A stretch of DNA of 64,000 bases, taken from assembly GCA_002077045.2 (NCBI GenBank), contig KZ111152.1, forward strand, positions 794,941 through 858,940, in the 5' to 3' direction. The translations under genes and the position numbers were made by a program. Below the pieces are notes generated by a model, which worked only from the letters and a program-made list of their open reading frames with translations, was not told the origin of the DNA and did not search any database. Below are positions 63,117-64,000 of this stretch, piece by piece. This DNA is from Rachicladosporium sp. CCFEE 5018. Its lineage: Eukaryota; Ascomycota; Dothideomycetes; Cladosporiales; Cladosporiaceae. The number at the start of each line of letters is the position of its first letter. Position 1 is the first letter of the stretch.

Positions 63117-63411
63117 ATGCCTGCCCAACCAAAGGAAGAGGAGACACACAGCAGTACGCAGAGTTACGAACAGATGCTTCTTACTCCTTCTGACCGTAAT
63201 GGTAGACATCCACGACCAAGTCGCGAAGGAGTCTAAGGACTCGACAGCATCGACACACGAGCTCCACAATGAGGGCAGTAAGGGCACAAGCGGAGGTCTA
63301 GCATCTGCTCAGGACCATCAAGCAAACCCGGGTCCGGCGATCGTGCAGTCAATTGGCGAGGCATCAAGCAAGGAGGAGAACAGGAAGAGGGCGGCGGAGT
63401 TGAACAAATAG
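63117..63411 (+). CDS. Small hydrophilic protein, 80 residues
   Basis: Exons 63117-63153 and 63206-63411, joined by a 52-bp phase-1 intron with a CTGACC branch site, give a protein that begins MPAQPKEEETHSNIHDQVAK. It continues with charged and Ser/Gly-rich sequence (SKGTSGGLASAQDHQANPGP) and ends in a basic helix (SSKEENRKRAAELNK). There is no Cys, Trp or membrane segment. It resembles small stress-type hydrophilic proteins in composition, but I do not recognise a family. The splice restores one frame across the whole length, the main evidence for it. Confidence 0.65.
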
Positions 63412-63571
63412 ACTGTACCACGGAGTGGCGGTATGTATGCAGGATGGAGACGGGCTCTAATGAATGCGCACGGCGTTCTCGCTGTCGAAGCGTGCCATTG
63501 AAAGGCAGCAATGCAGTCACGAAATGGACGAGTGAATCACGTCAATGGGAGATCTTGGACGTATGAAAGAC

Positions 63572-64000
63572 TCAAGGTGGTATCTCATCTCCCTTCCAGT
63601 CCCAGATCTTCCCTCTATCCTCTACACCTCGACTACACACGACCTCCATCAACTTCTCCGCTGAGAACTCGGAACTGAAGAGCTTCTCCTCTTTCACGTT
63701 CGCCCAGAAGTCCTTACTCAACCCCGTCTTCACCGTTCCAGGGTGGAGGCTTATGGCCAAAGCCTTCTCGCCCGCACTGGTCTTGAGATGGTTGTCGAAA
63801 GTCTTCGTGATCTGGTTCACCGCAGCCTTGCTCGCGCGGTAGCTGTACCAGCCGCCAAGATTGTTGTCGGTGATGCTGCCTACGCGGGCGGACATTGTGG
63901 CCCAGACGGCTGGCGAGGGAAGACCGGGCAGAGACTCAAGCGTAGTGGACTTGCGCGGAAGGAACGGAGAGAAGTGCTTGAGCATCATGAGGGGACCGAG
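63572..64000 (-). CDS. Short-chain dehydrogenase/reductase, C-terminal part (partial, runs off the right edge)
   Basis: 143 codons in the window, reading in from the right edge. The active-site motif YSYRASKAAVNQITKTF has the catalytic Tyr-x-x-x-Lys, preceded by WATMSARVGSITDN with the catalytic Ser. The HPGTVKTGLSK loop that follows is usual in classical SDRs (PG motif). The N-terminal cofactor-binding half lies beyond the window. The product is similar in layout to fungal C-factor-type short-chain dehydrogenases; the substrate is unknown. Confidence 0.9.
   Translation of the reverse strand, partial: LGPLMMLKHFSPFLPRKSTTLESLPGLPSPAVWATMSARVGSITDNNLGGWYSYRASKAAVNQITKTFDNHLKTSAGEKALAISLHPGTVKTGLSKDFWANVKEEKLFSSEFSAEKLMEVVCSRGVEDRGKIWDWKGDEIPP

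Noticed and set aside
1..64000. tRNA, rRNA or CRISPR arrays
   Set aside because: I looked for tRNA B-box-like strings and regularly spaced repeats and found no convincing structure.

Overview
This window is nuclear DNA from a filamentous ascomycete, most likely a Dothideomycete (Capnodiales/Mycosphaerellales type, such as a black yeast). Genes are single transcription units on both strands with short GT-AG introns of about 50-70 bp. The products are fungal housekeeping proteins: PHO85 kinase, a CDC11-type septin, Arp2/3 subunit, PROPPIN, mitochondrial pyruvate carrier, SMC5 and an MSC7-type aldehyde dehydrogenase. Genus-level placement is inference. Two runs of exactly 100 N (35193-35292, 55046-55145) mark scaffold joins.

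Layout, left to right. 1-10400: edge of a membrane protein gene, MDR reductase, PHO85, eIF1A, aquaporin, COQ11-like reductase, histidine-phosphatase-like gene (probably frameshifted). 10595-24863: SPF27, a large unknown protein with internal repeats, an RRM protein with two GC-AG introns, ARPC4 (first coding exon is only the ATG), an F-box protein, a PROPPIN, a septin and an AhpD-like protein. 25297-34061: succinyl-CoA:3-ketoacid CoA transferase, a small-domain nuclear-type unknown, a methyltransferase with an in-frame TAG, and a UBA-domain protein. 34062-44734: SMC5 (frameshifted and gapped), a 3-exon complex I B8 subunit, the mitochondrial pyruvate carrier, a LigB-type dioxygenase, acyl-protein thioesterase and a 990-residue conserved unknown. 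45299-48792: a divergent pair of related, apparently lineage-specific proteins.

48179-62022 holds a direct duplication of about 6.87 kb. Copy A is 48179-55045 and copy B 55146-62022. Each carries the 3' end of the lineage-specific gene, ribosomal protein eL14, NAC-alpha, ATP synthase subunit d and the MSC7-type dehydrogenase. The join between copies falls exactly on a 100-N gap, so a real tandem duplication cannot be told from two haplotypes or homeologues placed end to end. Divergence between the copies is patchy: most exons are near-identical, while some introns, the ATP7-MSC7 spacer and MSC7 exon 1 are clearly diverged. After the repeat come a very small metallothionein-like gene, an 80-residue hydrophilic protein and the end of a short-chain dehydrogenase.

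Several genes share divergent promoters with functionally related partners (complex I B8/pyruvate carrier; eL14/NAC-alpha). Four loci carry apparent reading-frame lesions (histidine phosphatase, methyltransferase, UBA protein, SMC5). That fits either base-level sequence errors or relaxed selection in a genome with a second copy of each gene. No rRNA, tRNA, transposon or CRISPR array was recognised.
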